10,790 nt of DNA from Anaerolineae bacterium (GTDB lineage Bacteria; Chloroflexota; Anaerolineae; JAAYZQ01): the NCBI GenBank assembly GCA_016929795.1, contig JAFGIA010000300.1, positions 1 to 10,790 of the forward strand, in the 5' to 3' direction. The position numbers were made by a program, and so were the translations under genes. This document shows, piece after piece, positions 1 to 5,374 of the stretch. Below the pieces are notes generated by a model. The model saw only the letters and a program-made list of their open reading frames with translations. It was not told the DNA's origin and made no database searches. Position 1 is the first letter of the stretch. Every line of letters begins with the position of its first letter.

Positions 1-97
1 ATACCAGAAATTTCCACGGGTGGCAATAGACCGGGTGGCATCGACCGGGAGGAGATCTGGGAGTACGACCTGGGGAGGAGAGCAGGATTGGAAGGAT

Positions 98-133
98 GGC
101 AGGCTGGAAGATGGGCCCATCTTCCAGCCTGCC
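98..133. repeat. Perfect 36-bp palindrome without loop
   Basis: The arm GGCAGGCTGGAAGATGGG (98-115) is followed at once by its exact reverse complement (116-133), giving 18 bp of perfect dyad symmetry centred on GGGCCC. The symmetry continues weakly outward (GATGG at 95-99, CCATC at 133-137) if one base is bulged. No T-run follows, so it is not a standard terminator. It could be a short palindromic element of the REP or MITE-remnant kind, or a cruciform site; the sequence alone does not decide. Confidence 0.85.
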
Positions 134-191
134 CATCTGCGAGGGCGACAGGTGACAAGGGACAAGAGGCGGTATCATCTCAATCACCCGG

Positions 192-228
192 GGGGCGTAG
201 GGCGGATGGCTAATCCGCCCTACGCCCC
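192..228. repeat. Hairpin 1: 16-bp perfect stem, 5-base loop
   Basis: Arms GGGGCGTAGGGCGGAT (192-207) and ATCCGCCCTACGCCCC (213-228) pair perfectly around the loop GGCTA. It sits one base upstream of the first copy of the 30-base direct repeat. The arm looks like the GC-rich palindromes dispersed between genes in many bacterial genomes. A T-run (237-241) lies eight bases past the stem, so terminator function for an upstream + strand gene is possible but not canonical. Confidence 0.85.
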
Positions 229-229
229 A

Positions 230-259
230 CCCCCACTTTTTGAGAGGATACGAGAGACA
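230..259. repeat. 30-base direct repeat, copy 1
   Basis: An exact 30-base match to 318-347. It begins CCCCCACTTTTTGAGAGG and ends GAGAGACA. It follows hairpin 1 by one base, and the start-to-start distance between copies is 88 bases. It contains a potential -35 box (TTGAGA at 240-245), but no TATAAT-like box lies 16-18 bases further on, so this copy looks like a promoter half that has lost or never had a -10. Confidence 0.9.
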
Positions 260-280
260 GTATCTGCTCAATAATCGGGG

Positions 281-315
281 GTTGGGTTGTGTGCGGACCC
301 CGCACACAACCCAAC
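281..315. repeat. Hairpin 2: 16-bp perfect stem, 3-base loop
   Basis: Arms GTTGGGTTGTGTGCGG (281-296) and CCGCACACAACCCAAC (300-315) pair perfectly around the loop ACC. It has the same stem length as hairpin 1 but an unrelated sequence, and occupies the same place, two bases upstream of the second copy of the 30-base repeat. It lies just upstream of the -35 box of the epimerase promoter, where it could influence transcription or insulate it from upstream reading. Confidence 0.85.
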
Positions 316-317
316 TT

Positions 318-347
318 CCCCCACTTTTTGAGAGGATACGAGAGACA
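318..347. repeat. 30-base direct repeat, copy 2
   Basis: Exact second copy of 230-259. Here the repeat supplies the -35 box TTGAGA (328-333), and the bases just after it (TAGTATAATG) complete a good promoter, unlike at copy 1, where GTATCTG follows. Confidence 0.9.
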
Positions 348-356
348 TAGTATAAT
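328..356 (+). promoter_or_regulatory. Sigma70-type promoter of the epimerase-rtcA operon
   Basis: TTGAGA (328-333), a 17-base spacer and a perfect TATAAT (351-356). Transcription would start near 362-364, leaving a leader of only about 12 bases that is almost entirely the ribosome binding site (AGGAGG at 365-370). Confidence 0.8.
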
Positions 357-374
357 GGGCAAAGAGGAGGAGAT

Positions 375-1403
375 ATGGAGCTGAGCTGGGAACCGATCAT
401 ATTGGAGCTGAGGACGCCCTTCCGGATCGCGCATGGGACGAGCGTGGTGCGCAAGAATGTCGTGGTGCGCATCCGGGCGGGCGAGCACGTGGGGATGGGC
501 GAGGCAGCACCGGTGGTGCAGCACGGCGAGAGCCAACAAGGGGTGATTGACTACCTGGCGCACCTGGGCGACCTGGGCGACGACCCCTTCCCGATCGAAG
601 AGATCGTGGCCGGGCTGCCGCCAGGATCGCAGGCGGGGCGGGCGGCGGTGGACGTGGCGCTGCACGACCTGGTGGGCAAGATACTGGGGGTGCCCCTCTA
701 CCGGCTCCTGGGTCTGACGCCGGCACGGGCGCCGCGCACCTGCTACACGCTCGGCATCGACGCCGTGGACGAGGTGGTGGCGCGGGCGGTGGAGGCAGCC
801 GCCCACTTTTCGATCCTGAAGCTCAAGCTGGACGCCGACGAGGCGCTGAGCCTGGCCCTGGTGCGCCAGGTGCGGCGCGCCGTCGAGAGCACGCTGGTGG
901 TCGATGCCAACTGTGCCTGGACGGTGGAGCAGGCCAACCGCCTGGTGCCGGCCCTGGCCGAGCTGGGGGTGGCCTGGATCGAGCAGCCGCTGGCGGAGGA
1001 AGACCTGGAAGGGATGGCGCGGCTGCGGCACGCGTCGCCGGTACCGATCTTTGCCGACGAGCCGGTGCGCACGGCGCGCGACGTGCCGCGCCTGGTGGGG
1101 TGCTGCGATGGAGTGAACGTAAAAGTGCAAAAGGCGGGCGGCCTGCGTGAGGCGCTGCGCATCGTCGCCGCCGCCCGGGCGCACGACATGGCGGTGATGC
1201 TCGGCTGCATGGTCGAGACGTCGCTGGGCATCACGGCCGCCGCCCACCTGGCGCCACTGTTTGACTGGGCGGACCTCGACGGCAACCTGAACGTGACCAA
1301 CGACCCCTACGTCGGCGCGCAGGTGGCAGAGGGGGGACGCCTGGTGCTGCCCGACAGGCCCGGGCTGGGGATCAGGCCGCGGCGGCGGGAGGGAGAGGCA
1401 TGA
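375..1403 (+). CDS. Dipeptide epimerase (L-Ala-D/L-Glu epimerase family, enolase superfamily)
   Basis: Probably a cytoplasmic Mg2+-dependent epimerase that inverts the alpha carbon of the C-terminal residue of a dipeptide, typically Ala-Glu from peptidoglycan turnover. The 342-residue length is typical. An N-terminal capping domain is followed by the (beta/alpha)7-beta barrel of the muconate-lactonizing-enzyme subgroup. Visible catalytic features are KLKLD with the KxK lysines 149 and 151, metal ligands D178 (VDAN), E203 (IEQP) and D228 (ADEP), and the second base K250 (VNVKVQKAGG). D300 and D302 in DLDGN form the DxD motif that in Bacillus subtilis YkfB contacts the dipeptide ammonium group, which favours dipeptide epimerase over o-succinylbenzoate synthase or muconate cycloisomerase. 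The exact dipeptide is not readable. The start is supported by AGGAGG four bases upstream. The stop overlaps the rtcA start as ATGA, implying translational coupling. Confidence 0.88.
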   Translation: MELSWEPIILELRTPFRIAHGTSVVRKNVVVRIRAGEHVGMGEAAPVVQHGESQQGVIDYLAHLGDLGDDPFPIEEIVAGLPPGSQAGRAAVDVALHDLVGKILGVPLYRLLGLTPARAPRTCYTLGIDAVDEVVARAVEAAAHFSILKLKLDADEALSLALVRQVRRAVESTLVVDANCAWTVEQANRLVPALAELGVAWIEQPLAEEDLEGMARLRHASPVPIFADEPVRTARDVPRLVGCCDGVNVKVQKAGGLREALRIVAAARAHDMAVMLGCMVETSLGITAAAHLAPLFDWADLDGNLNVTNDPYVGAQVAEGGRLVLPDRPGLGIRPRRREGEA

Positions 1404-2470
1404 TCGTCGTCGACGGCTCGTACGGAGAGGGAGGCGGGCAGGTACTGCGCACCTGCCTGGCGCTGTCGGCGGTGACGGGGCAGCCGGTGCGCATCGAGCA
1501 CATCCGCGCCCACAGGCGCAAACCCGGGTTGCAGCCGCAGCACCTGACCGGGGTGCGGGCGGTGGCGAGGGTGTGCCACGCGCAGGTGGAGGGTGCCCGG
1601 CTCGACGCGCAGGCGCTGACCTTCACGCCAGGCTGCTCACCCCAGGCGGGCCGCTACACGTTCGACGTAGCCGACGCGGCGAAAGGGGGAAGCGCAGGCT
1701 CCACAAGCCTGGTGCTGCACACAGTGCTCGTGCCGCTGGCGTTGGCCAACGGTGCGTCAGAACTGACGCTGCGTGGCGGGACGCACGTGGCGTGGAGCCC
1801 GCCGTTCGATTACCTAAAGCGCGTCTACCTGCCCACGCTGGCACGTGCCGGCATCAGGGCCAAGGTGAATCTGCGCCAATGGGGCTGGTTTCCGCTCGGC
1901 GGCGGCGAGGTGAAGGTGACGATCCAGGGCTGCGGCACAGCCGGCGACCGGCCGCAGCCAGTGCTGGAAGGGCTCGACCTGTGGGAGCGGGGGGAGCTGT
2001 TGAGGGTGCGCGGCATCTCGGCGGCGAGCAACCTGCCGAAGCACATTCGCGCGAGGCAGGCCGGTGCGGCGCTGGGTGGGCTGCGTGCGGCAGGGATCAA
2101 CGCGCGGGTGGACGAGGTAGACGCCGATTCGAAGGGGCAGGGCACGGCGCTATTTCTGTGGGCCGAGAGCGAGCAGGCGCTGGCCGGGTTCACGTCGCTC
2201 GGCCAGCGGGGCAAGCCGGCGGAAGAGGTAGCAGCCGACGCGGTGACCGAACTACTCGCCTACCTGGAGAGCGGTGCGGCGCTCGACTGCCACCTGGCGG
2301 ATCAGCTTGTGCTGCCGCTGGCGCTCGCCTCGGGGCCGTCGCGCTTTACGACAGAACGGGTGACGAACCACCTGCTGACAAGTGCGTGGGTGGTGAACCT
2401 CTTTTTTCCGCGGCGGGTGCGAGTGGAGGGGCAAGAGGGCTCCCCGGGCGCGTGTTACGTCGAGGGGTGA
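1400..2470 (+). CDS. rtcA: RNA 3'-terminal phosphate cyclase
   Basis: Converts a 3'-phosphate RNA end into a 2',3'-cyclic phosphate using ATP through a covalent enzyme-AMP intermediate; it belongs to RNA repair or RNA end processing in the cytoplasm. The 356 residues compare with about 338 in Escherichia coli RtcA. Family features are the start VDGSYGEGGGQVLRT (4-18), RKPGLQPQHLTG (40-51), GGTHVAWSPPFDYL (126-139), FPLGGGEV (164-171), RGKPAEEVAADA (270-281), and CHLADQLVLP (297-306) followed by TNHLLTSAWVV, in which H324 aligns with the catalytic histidine that carries AMP. All expected blocks are present, so the enzyme should be active. The start overlaps the epimerase stop by four bases. 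The usual partner RtcB ligase and the regulator RtcR are not in the window, and pairing with an epimerase is unusual. Confidence 0.93.
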   Translation: MIVVDGSYGEGGGQVLRTCLALSAVTGQPVRIEHIRAHRRKPGLQPQHLTGVRAVARVCHAQVEGARLDAQALTFTPGCSPQAGRYTFDVADAAKGGSAGSTSLVLHTVLVPLALANGASELTLRGGTHVAWSPPFDYLKRVYLPTLARAGIRAKVNLRQWGWFPLGGGEVKVTIQGCGTAGDRPQPVLEGLDLWERGELLRVRGISAASNLPKHIRARQAGAALGGLRAAGINARVDEVDADSKGQGTALFLWAESEQALAGFTSLGQRGKPAEEVAADAVTELLAYLESGAALDCHLADQLVLPLALASGPSRFTTERVTNHLLTSAWVVNLFFPRRVRVEGQEGSPGACYVEG

Positions 2471-2493
2471 ACAAGAGGGAACAGAGCAGCCGC

Positions 2494-2522
2494 TTGGCTT
2501 TTGGCGTGGATTGTGGTATAAT
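2494..2522 (+). promoter_or_regulatory. Sigma70-type promoter of the regulator-kinase pair
   Basis: TTGGCT (2494-2499), a 17-base spacer and a perfect TATAAT (2517-2522), inside the 110-base gap after rtcA. The expected start near 2529 gives a leader of about 50 bases. This indicates that the two-component genes are transcribed separately from the epimerase-rtcA operon, although no terminator is visible between them. Confidence 0.75.
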
Positions 2523-2580
2523 GGGGGTGCGCGATTTTCAGGCGGAGCCGTGTGAGTTTCTGGTGTGTGAGAGGAGAGCC

Positions 2581-2988
2581 ATGCCAACAAAGGGTGAAGT
2601 CCTGGTAATCGACGACGACCCCGATTTCTGCGCCGCAATGCAGGCGATCCTGGACGCCGATGGTTTTGGCGTGCGGTGCGCAAGCCAGGGCACAGTGGGC
2701 TTGCGGATGATGCGCGAGAAAAAGCCGGACCTCGTGTTTCTCGACGTCATCATGCGCATGCCGACAGAAGGGGTGTGGGTGAGCGAAGAGATTGCCAACG
2801 ACCCGGAACTGTGCGACGTGCCGGTGATCTTTTTGACCTCGATCGTCAGCTCCGAATACACCGGGCATTTTCCGACAGACAGGCCGCTGCAGGCCAGGGC
2901 ATTCGTCGACAAACCGGCGCCGATGGCCCAAATCCTGGAGCTGGCCAACCGCTTTGCCGGCTCCCCTTCCACCTCATCCACCTTGTAG
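2581..2988 (+). CDS. Single-domain response regulator (receiver only)
   Basis: A 135-residue CheY-like receiver without any output domain. Acidic pocket D11-D13 (IDDDPDF), phospho-acceptor D55 (LVFLDVIM), T86 (LTS) and K111 (DKP) are all present, so phosphorylation should be normal. After the receiver there is only a short Ser/Thr-rich tail, so it must act through protein contacts or as a phosphate shuttle. The start at 2581 is preferred because GAGGAG lies just upstream and because it aligns residue for residue with the second regulator at 4425-4811; in-frame upstream ATGs fall in the promoter or inside rtcA. It is followed by the histidine kinase after 24 bases, which suggests a cognate pair. 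By hand alignment about 76 of 128 residues match the second regulator. Confidence 0.9.
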   Translation: MPTKGEVLVIDDDPDFCAAMQAILDADGFGVRCASQGTVGLRMMREKKPDLVFLDVIMRMPTEGVWVSEEIANDPELCDVPVIFLTSIVSSEYTGHFPTDRPLQARAFVDKPAPMAQILELANRFAGSPSTSSTL

Positions 2989-3012
2989 CGGGCAGGCGGG
3001 CCGGGCCGGCCG

Positions 3013-4383
3013 ATGACGAGCGAGCTGCCCTTCGAAACCGAGCGCATCGAGCGGATCGGGTGGCTGATCCAGTTGCGCTGGCTGGCGGTCGTGGCCAGCG
3101 GCGTAGCGCTGGCCGTTGCCTGGCTGGTGGTGCCAGGCAGGCTCCCCTTTCATGCCCTGCTGGGCACCATCGCGTTCGTGGCGCTCTACAACGCCGGCTT
3201 TTCGCTGCTCGTGCGCACACCACGCATGGGCAGCGTGGAGGCTGCGACGCGCCTCGACTGTGCCCAGGTTGTCCTCGACCTGCTGGCCCTGGCCGCGTTG
3301 ATCCACTTTTCGGGTGGCGTCGAGAACCCGATGATCCTCTTTTTTGTGCTGCACACAACGCTGGCCAGCGTCCTCCTGCCCAAGTGGATCAGCTTTGCCA
3401 TGGCTGGCCTGGCCGCGGCGTTGGTGGCAGGAGTGGCCGGCCTGGAATACACGGGCCTCCTGCCGCATCACCACCTGCCCCTCCTGGGCGACATCGAGCT
3501 CTATGGCGAGGGCGGATACGTCGCCGGCCTGGTGGGCATGATGATCGTGGCCCTCGGGCTGGTGAGCTACCTGACTTCGTCGGTCAGCGCACGGCTGCGG
3601 GCGCGCGACAGGGTATTGGTGCAGAGACACAGGGAAGTAATTGCCAAGAGCCGCGAGCTGGAAGAGGCAAACGAGCGGCTGAGAGCCATCGACGCCGAGC
3701 GCACGCGCTTCCTGACGCTGGTGACGCACGAGCTGCGGGCGCCGATCAATACGATCCACACGTGCATCGAGCTCGCCCTGTCGGGTCACGCCTCACCGGA
3801 CAAGGTGCACGACATCCTGGAGCGCGTCATGCGCCGCACCACAGAAGTTTCCCAACTCATCAGCGACCTGCTGCGCCTGGTGCGGGCGCGTGAGGAGGAA
3901 AAGCGCGACGAGCCACTCGCCCTGGTGCACCCGGCCGAAATCTTGCGCGGCGTGGTCGATCTGATGAGGGCCGAAGCAGAGAGCAAGGACCTCTTTTTGA
4001 GTGTAGATGTCGATCCTGAGCTGCGGCCGGTGCGCGCACACCCGGAGCGGCTCAAGCTGGTGTGGACAAACCTGCTGAGCAATGCGATCAAATACACCGA
4101 GCCCGGCGGGATCGTGGCGGTGACGATCAAGCAGGCCAACGAGTACATGGTTGCCGCTGTCCGCGACACGGGGATCGGCATCTCGGCAGAAGATCAGCAG
4201 AGCATCTTTCAGGAATTCTTCCGGGCGGGCAACGCGCGCGACCTATGCCCCATCGGCACGGGCGTGGGCCTTGCCCTCGTGCGCCGCATCGTCGAGAACC
4301 TGGGTGGCAAGGTGTGGGTCGAGTCAGAAGTGGGCCTGGGCAGCAAGTTCAGTTTCTTGCTGCCCAGTGAGCGTGGACCGTGA
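3013..4383 (+). CDS. Membrane histidine kinase with RegB-like GGxxNP motif
   Basis: A 456-residue sensor kinase. Residues 20-190 contain about six hydrophobic membrane segments (roughly 22-40, 46-67, 81-98, 106-122, 126-145, 169-189) with little periplasmic sequence. Between segments 3 and 4 lies HFSGGVENPMILFF (98-111), similar to the GGxxNPF motif that binds quinone in RegB/PrrB redox sensors. A short charged coiled region (194-230) leads to the HisKA domain with H239 in THELRAPINTI, then a HATPase_c domain with N353/N357 (NLLSNAIKYT), DTGIGI (385-390) and GTGVGL (415-420). No receiver or PAS domain is fused. Redox sensing is inference from the motif and the neighbouring redox operon. The cysteine of RegB used for redox control is not at an obvious equivalent place. 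No strong ribosome binding site is visible, so translation may depend on coupling to the regulator 24 bases upstream. Confidence 0.9.
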   Translation: MTSELPFETERIERIGWLIQLRWLAVVASGVALAVAWLVVPGRLPFHALLGTIAFVALYNAGFSLLVRTPRMGSVEAATRLDCAQVVLDLLALAALIHFSGGVENPMILFFVLHTTLASVLLPKWISFAMAGLAAALVAGVAGLEYTGLLPHHHLPLLGDIELYGEGGYVAGLVGMMIVALGLVSYLTSSVSARLRARDRVLVQRHREVIAKSRELEEANERLRAIDAERTRFLTLVTHELRAPINTIHTCIELALSGHASPDKVHDILERVMRRTTEVSQLISDLLRLVRAREEEKRDEPLALVHPAEILRGVVDLMRAEAESKDLFLSVDVDPELRPVRAHPERLKLVWTNLLSNAIKYTEPGGIVAVTIKQANEYMVAAVRDTGIGISAEDQQSIFQEFFRAGNARDLCPIGTGVGLALVRRIVENLGGKVWVESEVGLGSKFSFLLPSERGP

Positions 4384-4410
4384 GGCGTGAATCACAGTTC
4401 ACGCCTCACG
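4379..4410. repeat. Inverted repeat over the kinase stop codon
   Basis: CGTGAGGCGTGAA (4379-4391) and TTCACGCCTCACG (4398-4410) form a 13-bp stem with loop TCACAG. The left arm includes the last bases of the kinase gene and its TGA. It lies in the 41-base gap between the two convergent genes. It could slow or stop transcription from the left, but it has no T-run on either strand, so a rho-independent terminator is not shown. Confidence 0.7.
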
Positions 4411-4414
4411 CAGC

Positions 4415-4435
4415 CCCCACGGAACTACCGTGGGG
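4415..4435. terminator. Possible hairpin at the convergent gene ends
   Basis: CCCCACGG (4415-4422) and CCGTGGGG (4428-4435) form an 8-bp stem around AACTA; the loop holds the stop codon of the - strand response regulator (4425-4427). With the adjacent 13-bp hairpin it makes two stem-loops between convergent genes, a position where bidirectional termination is expected. Neither strand has a following T-run, so this is tentative. Confidence 0.35.
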
Positions 4436-4811
4436 CAAAGCGATTCGCCAGCTCTACAAACTTGTCCAGGGGCACCGGCTTTTCGAGAAACAGGTCGACG
4501 TGAAGCGCGCGATCGGTGGGAAAGTCGGCCAGGTATTCGGAATCAACCACGCTGGTGACCATGACGACAGGCACCTGGCGTAGCTCGGGGTCGTCGAATA
4601 TCTCGTCGGCGACGTAGCAGCCCTCCGTCGGCGAGACCATGATCACGTCCAGAAAGACCAGATCGGGCTTTTGTTCGCGCATCATGGCCAGCCCGCGCGC
4701 ACCCTCCTCGGCGGTTCGAACCGCAAAGTTGTCTGCTTCCAGCGCGGCCTTGACCACCTCACAAAAATCGGGGTCATCGTCAATGATCAGGATATCCCCT
4801 TTGGTACTCAT
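4425..4811 (-). CDS. Single-domain response regulator, paralogue of the one at 2581
   Basis: A 128-residue receiver with no output domain. The acidic pocket D11-D13, phospho-acceptor D55 (LVFLDVIM), T86 and K111 (EKP) match the other regulator position for position without gaps, and shared stretches include IDDDPDFC, KPDLVFLDVIM and ELANRFA. The ATG at 4811 has AGGAGG nine bases upstream; the in-frame GTG at 4829 lies upstream of that ribosome binding site and would add only MRRKKI, so it is rejected. It converges on the histidine kinase and follows the cyclic-nucleotide-fold gene by 89 bases, but has its own promoter. It may be a second target of, or a competitor for, the same kinase (inference). 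Confidence 0.9.
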   Translation of the reverse strand: MSTKGDILIIDDDPDFCEVVKAALEADNFAVRTAEEGARGLAMMREQKPDLVFLDVIMVSPTEGCYVADEIFDDPELRQVPVVMVTSVVDSEYLADFPTDRALHVDLFLEKPVPLDKFVELANRFAPR

Positions 4812-4867
4812 GATCTTTTTCCTCCTCACTTGACCACCAGATAGCCAGACAGACGAAGGACAGCATC

Positions 4868-4896
4868 ATTGTACCAGAAACCAGGGAAAAATTCAA
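4868..4896 (-). promoter_or_regulatory. Sigma70-type promoter of the second response regulator
   Basis: On the - strand TTGAAT (4896-4891), a 17-base spacer and TACAAT (4873-4868). Transcription would begin near 4861 and give a leader of about 50 bases ending in AGGAGG. It allows this regulator to be expressed independently of the long redox operon that ends just upstream. Confidence 0.75.
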
Positions 4897-4900
4897 GTAC

Positions 4901-5365
4901 TTATATTCCACGTTTCTGATCGCAAATGTCGCGCGTGCGCCGCAGGCGCGAGGCAATCACTTCCGCAAGCTGCTTCATGACGACAAAGCCGATGTGGGTA
5001 TCACGGTCAAAGAGGGCGCTGAGGTCGTCGGCATCAAAGACGATGAGGCGCACAGGGTCGACGGCGTGCGCCGACGCGGTGAACTGGCGCTGGCGCACGA
5101 GCGAGGACCAGCCAAAAATGCGCCCTGGCTCGACCTCTTCCACCGTCACGGATTCGTCGGGCTCGAGTGACAAGCGGATATTGATGTGCAACTGGACACA
5201 GCCCTCTTGCAGGACAAAGAGCCGGCCGGCAGCCTCTTGCTCGGTGCAGATCACCTGCCCGGCATCGTACGTCTCGGTGGTGGCGATGGCGGCGATCTCG
5301 GCCAACGCTGAATCACTCAGGCCGGAAAAAAGCTCGCACGAACAGAGATCTTGGGGTGTGACCAT
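4901..5365 (-). CDS. Stand-alone cyclic-nucleotide-binding-fold protein
   Basis: A 154-residue protein made of one CRP-type beta-roll with no helix-turn-helix. The N-terminus has the family start LFSGLSDSALAEIAAIA (12-28), then FVLQEGCVQL (50-59), and the phosphate-binding cassette GRIFGWSSLVRQRQFTASA (81-99). In CRP this cassette carries Glu in FGE and an Arg-Ser pair that hold cAMP; here the positions read FGW and Phe-Thr, so classical cAMP binding is doubtful. Cysteines at 8 and 10 (CSC), 40, 56 and 148 might give redox or metal response, but this is speculation. It is the last gene of the redox operon, nine bases after the FlxA-like gene, with the ribosome binding site GAGGTAA overlapping that gene's stop. 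The likely role is a regulatory subunit or sensor rather than a transcription factor. Confidence 0.8.
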   Translation of the reverse strand: MVTPQDLCSCELFSGLSDSALAEIAAIATTETYDAGQVICTEQEAAGRLFVLQEGCVQLHINIRLSLEPDESVTVEEVEPGRIFGWSSLVRQRQFTASAHAVDPVRLIVFDADDLSALFDRDTHIGFVVMKQLAEVIASRLRRTRDICDQKRGI

Positions 5366-5374
5366 GCGCTTACC

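Larger units (their letters stand above)
1..374. other. Non-coding left end rich in inverted and direct repeats
   Basis: I see no convincing gene here. Every reading frame through the region runs across perfect palindromes, which is not how coding sequence behaves. One + frame is open from base 1 to a TAA at 211-213, and its first 27 or so residues could be the tail of a gene entering from the left, but I do not recognise them. The region holds a 36-bp palindrome, two hairpins, two copies of a 30-base direct repeat and the promoter of the following operon, each listed separately. Confidence 0.7.

Noticed and set aside
1..213. Open + frame from the left edge to a TAA at 211-213, possibly the tail of an upstream gene
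   Set aside because: The frame runs through the 36-bp palindrome and most of hairpin 1 and the first 27 or so residues match no family I recognise; it could be real only in the first 90 bases.
192..241. Hairpin 1 plus T-run as a rho-independent terminator
   Set aside because: Eight bases including five C separate the stem from the T-run, and the T-run belongs to the repeat that also occurs at the promoter.
230..347. Two identical 30-base repeats with a 58-base spacer, CRISPR-like in size
   Set aside because: Only two copies, the spacer contains a perfect hairpin, the repeat overlaps a promoter and no cas genes are near. A CRISPR array is not supported.
210..1247. Long open frame on the - strand opposite the epimerase
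   Set aside because: It is a shadow of a GC-rich gene: very rich in His, Arg and Gln, no motif, and the + strand has all catalytic residues of an enolase-superfamily enzyme.
1573..2580. Upstream extension of the first response regulator, in frame back to 1573
   Set aside because: The extension lies inside rtcA in another frame and crosses the promoter at 2494-2522. The start at 2581 has a ribosome binding site and matches the paralogue.
4812..4829. GTG start for the second response regulator six codons upstream
   Set aside because: It would begin upstream of the AGGAGG that serves the ATG at 4811, and the paralogue has no such extension.
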